This document shows positions 60,863-64,000 of a stretch of DNA of 64,000 nucleotides, piece by piece. Below the pieces are notes generated by a model. That model made no database searches and was not told the origin of the DNA. It saw nothing but the letters and a program-made list of their open reading frames with translations. The stretch is from an uncultured bacterium. GTDB taxonomy: Bacteria > Bacillota > Clostridia > Peptostreptococcales > Anaerovoracaceae. Position numbers and translations under genes: made by a program. How positions within the stretch are numbered: the first letter of the stretch is position 1; each line of letters starts with the position of its first letter. The stretch spans positions 31,511 through 95,510 of the forward strand of contig CAJMLL010000003.1 of NCBI GenBank assembly GCA_905214225.1, written 5' to 3'.

Positions 60863-61852
60863 ATGGATTTGATCAGAATGCCGAAGGCAGAAAATAAAAA
60901 AGCTATTACAGTCGGAATTCCGCGCTCGCTGCTTTACTTCAGATATGGAGTATTGTGGGAGCGCTTTTTTCAGGAACTTGAAATCAGGACCATTGTCAGT
61001 CCGCCGACCAATCTGGAAGTGATGAATACGGGGGCACGCCGCGCGGCATCCGAGATGTGTCTCGCCATGAAAATTTTCATGGGTCATGTCGATGCACTGA
61101 TTGGAAAATGTGACTACATTCTGGTTCCGAGAATCAGAGATTTCGGCATTCGCAGGGTTATGTGCGCCAATTTTGAAGCGCTTCCGGATGTCGTTTCCAA
61201 TATATTCTATGAGGCGCCATTCCGCGTGCTGTCCTATGATATTGATTCATCCAAGAAGAAAGATGAATGCCATGCCATGGTGGAAATGGCCGTGTCCATC
61301 GGATTTTCTCACGGACGCGCAAATAAGGCCTATAAAGCGGCCAGAAAGGCGCAGAATGAGGCCGATATCAGGAAGGCAAAAGATACGGAAGCCCTTTACC
61401 GCAGGAAGGATCTGAAGCTGGCCATCGCCGCGCACAGCTATGTGCTGGATGATGAATATATCGGAAAGCCGATTATCAAATATCTGGAAGAAAACGGCGT
61501 CACCGTCATCCGCGCAGACCAGGTGGACCGGAAACAGGCGATGAAGGAATCCGAAAAAGTTTCTCCGACGCTGAAGTGGGAGCTGTCCAGAGAGATGGTT
61601 GGTTCCCTTGCGATGCACCACCAGGATATCGATGGTGCGATTCTTTTGTCCGTCTATCCCTGTGCGCTTGATTCCATGGTGAACGACATGCTGATGCGGA
61701 AGAATAAGATGGCGCATATTCCGATTCTCCAGATGACCCTGGATGCGCAGACCGGTACGGCCGGCGTGGAGACCAGGCTGGAGAGTTTTATTGATATTCT
61801 GAAGATGAGAAGAGAAGTGGAGGCAGGAAATGGCAGAGAAAACGAAGCGTAA
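60863..61852 (+). CDS. Dehydratase-activase-related protein, DUF2229 type
   Basis: 329 residues. The start ITVGIPRSLLYFRYGVLWERFF and the MCLAMKIFMGHVD and VPRIRDFGIRRVMC segments match the DUF2229 part of large CoA-dehydratase-activase-related proteins. Here it is a stand-alone gene followed by two partners with overlaps, so a protein that is fused in many Clostridia is split into three. GAGGTG precedes the ATG; an upstream in-frame extension of 70 codons lacks conservation. Cysteines at 76, 99 and 116 or so could hold a cluster. Function is not established. Confidence 0.8.
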   Translation: MDLIRMPKAENKKAITVGIPRSLLYFRYGVLWERFFQELEIRTIVSPPTNLEVMNTGARRAASEMCLAMKIFMGHVDALIGKCDYILVPRIRDFGIRRVMCANFEALPDVVSNIFYEAPFRVLSYDIDSSKKKDECHAMVEMAVSIGFSHGRANKAYKAARKAQNEADIRKAKDTEALYRRKDLKLAIAAHSYVLDDEYIGKPIIKYLEENGVTVIRADQVDRKQAMKESEKVSPTLKWELSREMVGSLAMHHQDIDGAILLSVYPCALDSMVNDMLMRKNKMAHIPILQMTLDAQTGTAGVETRLESFIDILKMRREVEAGNGRENEA

Positions 61853-62909
61853 AATCGCATTTCCAATGGTCGCCCGCTATAACGAGGTGGTGCGGTATTT
61901 CGTTGAAGAGGGACTGCATCAGACCTATATCATGCAGCCGAAAATGACCAGAAGAACGTTGAAGCTGGGCGTGAAATATGCGCCGGACATGGTCTGTACA
62001 CCATTTAAGACGATCCTGGGGAGCATGATCGAGGCCCTGGAAGCCGGTGCGGACACCCTGATCATGGTGTTCGGCTACTGCCGCCTGGGGTATTACGGAG
62101 AGCTCGCGGAGTCTATTCTGCGCGACCTCGGCTATGAGTTCGATTATCTTAACCTGGCGGAATATACAACCGGAAAGAAAAAAGATTACCTCAAGGCCGT
62201 CAAGAAGCTGAATCCAAAGGCCGGTGCGGTCGCCATGGGAAAGGCCGGGCTGGACGGTCTGAAAATGATGGAAGACATCGATTCCGTCGAGGATTACTAT
62301 TACCAGAACTGTGGGTTTGAGACGACAAAGGGTGAATACCGCAGGGCGCTGAACCAGTTTATGAGCGACATGGGAAAAGCGAAAAACAGAAATGATATCG
62401 ACAGCGGCTATGACCGATGCATGGAGAAATTCAGGAGCATCCCGATTGATAAGGGAGAATTCCCGCTTCGTGTAGGGGTTCTGGGTGAATATTTCACGGT
62501 CATGGACGAGTTTTCCAACATCGACCTGGAGCAGTCCCTTGCCGACCTTGGCGTGGAAGTTCACCGCTGGATGAATGTCAGCCACAGAAATCTGCATTAT
62601 CCGGGAGAAAAGAATCTGCACCCGCGGATCAATGAGTACTGCAATTATGAGATGGGTCCGACCTCTACCGCCAACATCTGGTATGCAAAGGAATGTGCAG
62701 AAAACGGATATGACGGACTGGTGCATGTCAAGAGCGCGGGCTGTACACCGGAAATCGACATCATGCCGGTTCTGCAGAGAATCGGAGCCGATTTCAAGAT
62801 CCCGATCCTGTATCTGACCTACGATTCACAGGATGGAGATGCGGGTCTGCAGACCAGAATTGAAGCGTTCTACGACATGATTGAAATGAGAAAGAAGGTA
62901 ATCCACTAA
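61830..62909 (+). CDS. 2-hydroxyacyl-CoA dehydratase-related protein (COG3581)
   Basis: 359 residues. Conserved cysteines lie in APDMVCTPFK, MVFGYCRLGYYGE and KSAGCTPEIDIMPVLQRI, resembling the Fe-S-binding fold of 2-hydroxyacyl-CoA dehydratase subunits. It overlaps the preceding gene by 23 bases and the following activase gene by 1 base. AGGCAGGAAATGG includes a usable ribosome-binding site for the ATG. No CoA-transferase or dedicated dehydratase alpha/beta genes are nearby, so it need not act in amino-acid fermentation. Confidence 0.8.
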   Translation: MAEKTKRKIAFPMVARYNEVVRYFVEEGLHQTYIMQPKMTRRTLKLGVKYAPDMVCTPFKTILGSMIEALEAGADTLIMVFGYCRLGYYGELAESILRDLGYEFDYLNLAEYTTGKKKDYLKAVKKLNPKAGAVAMGKAGLDGLKMMEDIDSVEDYYYQNCGFETTKGEYRRALNQFMSDMGKAKNRNDIDSGYDRCMEKFRSIPIDKGEFPLRVGVLGEYFTVMDEFSNIDLEQSLADLGVEVHRWMNVSHRNLHYPGEKNLHPRINEYCNYEMGPTSTANIWYAKECAENGYDGLVHVKSAGCTPEIDIMPVLQRIGADFKIPILYLTYDSQDGDAGLQTRIEAFYDMIEMRKKVIH

Positions 62910-63889
62910 TGGAAGATGTATATATGGGAATCGATGTGGGATCCATTTCCACAAAGGGTGTAATTCTGACGAAGGAAAACAAGATTCTGTCCAGTGAATA
63001 CATCTGGACGGAAGGAAATCCGATCGGTGCGGTAAAAAAACTGGTCCGCCTGCTGGAAAAGCAGTTTGATAAGGAAAACTACCGCATCGTGGCAACTGGT
63101 ACAACCGGAAGCGCCAGAAAACTGGTGGGAACGGTTCTGGGAGCTACCGTTGTAAAGAATGAAATCACTGCTCACGCGGTAGGAACGACTACCTTCCATC
63201 CGGATGTCCGCACCATTCTGGAAATCGGCGGACAGGACTCGAAAATCATTCTGGTGGAAAACGGTGTCGCGATCGACTATGCGATGAACACCCTCTGCGC
63301 GGCAGGAACGGGAGCCTTCCTTTCCAGCCAGTCCGCACGTCTTGGCATTCCGGTTGAAGATATGGGAGAAATCGCCCTGAAGTCCGAGCACCCGACACAG
63401 ATCGCCGCCCGCTGCACCGTATTTGCAGAGTCTGACCTGGTTCATAAAATTCAGGTCGGCCATACGAAGGAAGATATTGTTGCCGGCCTCTGTCAGGCAG
63501 TCGTCGGAAACTATCTGAACAATGTCGGAAAAGGAAAGAAAATCCAGTCCCCAGTCGTCTTCCAGGGCGGAGTTTCAAAGAATATCGGCGTAGTAAAAGC
63601 TTTCGAAAAGCAGCTGGGCTGCCCGGTTATCGTCGATAAAGACGGCCATCTGATGGGAGCCATCGGCGCCGCCATCCTGGCGAGAAGAAACAAAAAGCGT
63701 TCCGTATTCGATTTCAATATGGAAGATATGGAGTTCATCACCAGAGAAATCAATTGCGGAGGATGCCCGAACAACTGCGAAATTATCTGCGTCTACAGGG
63801 ACGGTGAGATGATCGACAGCTGGGGCAACCGCTGCGAGAGAGGCGACGTGGCCGCCAGGAAAGCTGCGAAACTGGCAGAAGCGGAATAG
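62909..63889 (+). CDS. Acyl-CoA dehydratase activase (BcrA/BadF/HgdC-type ATPase)
   Basis: 326 residues. ASKHA ATPase with GIDVGSISTKGVIL, VATGTTGSAR, EIGGQDSK and FQGGVSKN. C130 (NTLCAAGTGAFL) and C169 (AARCTVFAESD) are 39 residues apart, as the two ligands that hold one [4Fe-4S] between subunits in HgdC. It should fire low-potential electrons with ATP hydrolysis. A C-terminal CGGCPNNCEIIC motif adds four more cysteines not found in HgdC. It starts at the stop of the upstream gene (TAATG), and the likely electron acceptor is one of the two partner proteins. Confidence 0.9.
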   Translation: MEDVYMGIDVGSISTKGVILTKENKILSSEYIWTEGNPIGAVKKLVRLLEKQFDKENYRIVATGTTGSARKLVGTVLGATVVKNEITAHAVGTTTFHPDVRTILEIGGQDSKIILVENGVAIDYAMNTLCAAGTGAFLSSQSARLGIPVEDMGEIALKSEHPTQIAARCTVFAESDLVHKIQVGHTKEDIVAGLCQAVVGNYLNNVGKGKKIQSPVVFQGGVSKNIGVVKAFEKQLGCPVIVDKDGHLMGAIGAAILARRNKKRSVFDFNMEDMEFITREINCGGCPNNCEIICVYRDGEMIDSWGNRCERGDVAARKAAKLAEAE

Positions 63890-63925
63890 AGATCTATTTC
63901 CGGATTCATCAATCAAGAAAAGAGC

Positions 63926-63975
63926 CACTGTCCTTTGGTAAATCCAGTGATATGCTCCCTTTATGAGAGACAGTG
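63926..63975. other. Inverted repeat at the right edge; terminator or insertion-sequence end
   Basis: CACTGTC (63926-63932) pairs with GACAGTG (63969-63975), which is followed by AAAAAA, 37 bp after the activase stop codon; CACTGT recurs at 63987-63992. The stretch between, with ATATGCTCCC and TTATGAGAGACAG, looks to me like the end of an IS3-type element, but no transposase is visible before the window ends. Confidence 0.3.
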
Positions 63976-64000
63976 AAAAAATAAAACACTGTTGATCATG

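Overview
The window reads as chromosome of an anaerobic Clostridia-type Firmicute (Bacillota). The grounds are ribosome-binding sites of the AGGAGG type, an AgrC/AgrA-style two-component pair, cdaA-cdaR, long-form HPF, a nifS-mnmA pair, oxygen-sensitive 2-hydroxyacyl-CoA dehydratase activase genes, a NifU-like/GGGtGRT pair and nitrogenase-like proteins. I cannot name the genus. I see no rRNA, tRNA, CRISPR array, prophage or intact transposase.

Layout. 1-2.0 kb: end of an operon encoding two nitrogenase component 1-like proteins. 2.2-15.7 kb: a surface/secreted-protein island of five genes (InlB-type repeat, MucBP-like, leucine-rich-repeat, Ig-like and multi-pass membrane proteins) with a LytTR response regulator and GHKL sensor kinase; three direct repeats with 21-bp period sit between the regulator and the divergent surface gene. 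15.7-17.5 kb: NifU-like scaffold plus GGGtGRT protein on the minus strand. 17.6-20.4 kb: gamma-carbonic anhydrase, trpS, purC. 21-29 kb: Rrf2 regulator, small membrane protein, cysK, pepD, nifS, mnmA, i.e. cysteine, sulfur and Fe-S supply. 29.1-30.2 kb: gap. 30.7-37.9 kb: an FHA-RodA/FtsW fusion overlapping a class B transpeptidase, then a YhaM-like nuclease, recD2 and comFC. 38.0-40.1 kb: lipid kinase, a probable raiA-type RNA, hpf. 40.4-46.3 kb: glmM, cdaA, cdaR, glmS, joining UDP-GlcNAc supply and c-di-AMP. 46.3-50.2 kb: ahcY, a UPF0340 protein, gltX. 51.4-59.5 kb: dnaE, pfkA, a flavodoxin-like protein and two FAD proteins. 59.6-63.9 kb: an SseB-macro fusion and a three-gene dehydratase-activase set.

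The long intergenic gaps (20.4-21.1, 23.3-24.1, 25.6-26.7, 50.2-51.4 kb) hold previously unassigned repeats: a 13-bp dyad GTATACTGTATAC (seven sites with at most one mismatch, all intergenic), a composite repeat pairing TCGGGAAA/TTTCCCGA hairpins with that dyad, and a degenerate 22-bp motif (GGACAAAA...GCAAGG) in about eleven places. The comFC leader carries two interleaved perfect 8-bp inverted repeats, one of which covers the Shine-Dalgarno sequence. These elements, with the candidate raiA RNA and the FHA-RodA fusion, are the least ordinary parts of the window. All functional statements are from reading the sequence; no searches were run.
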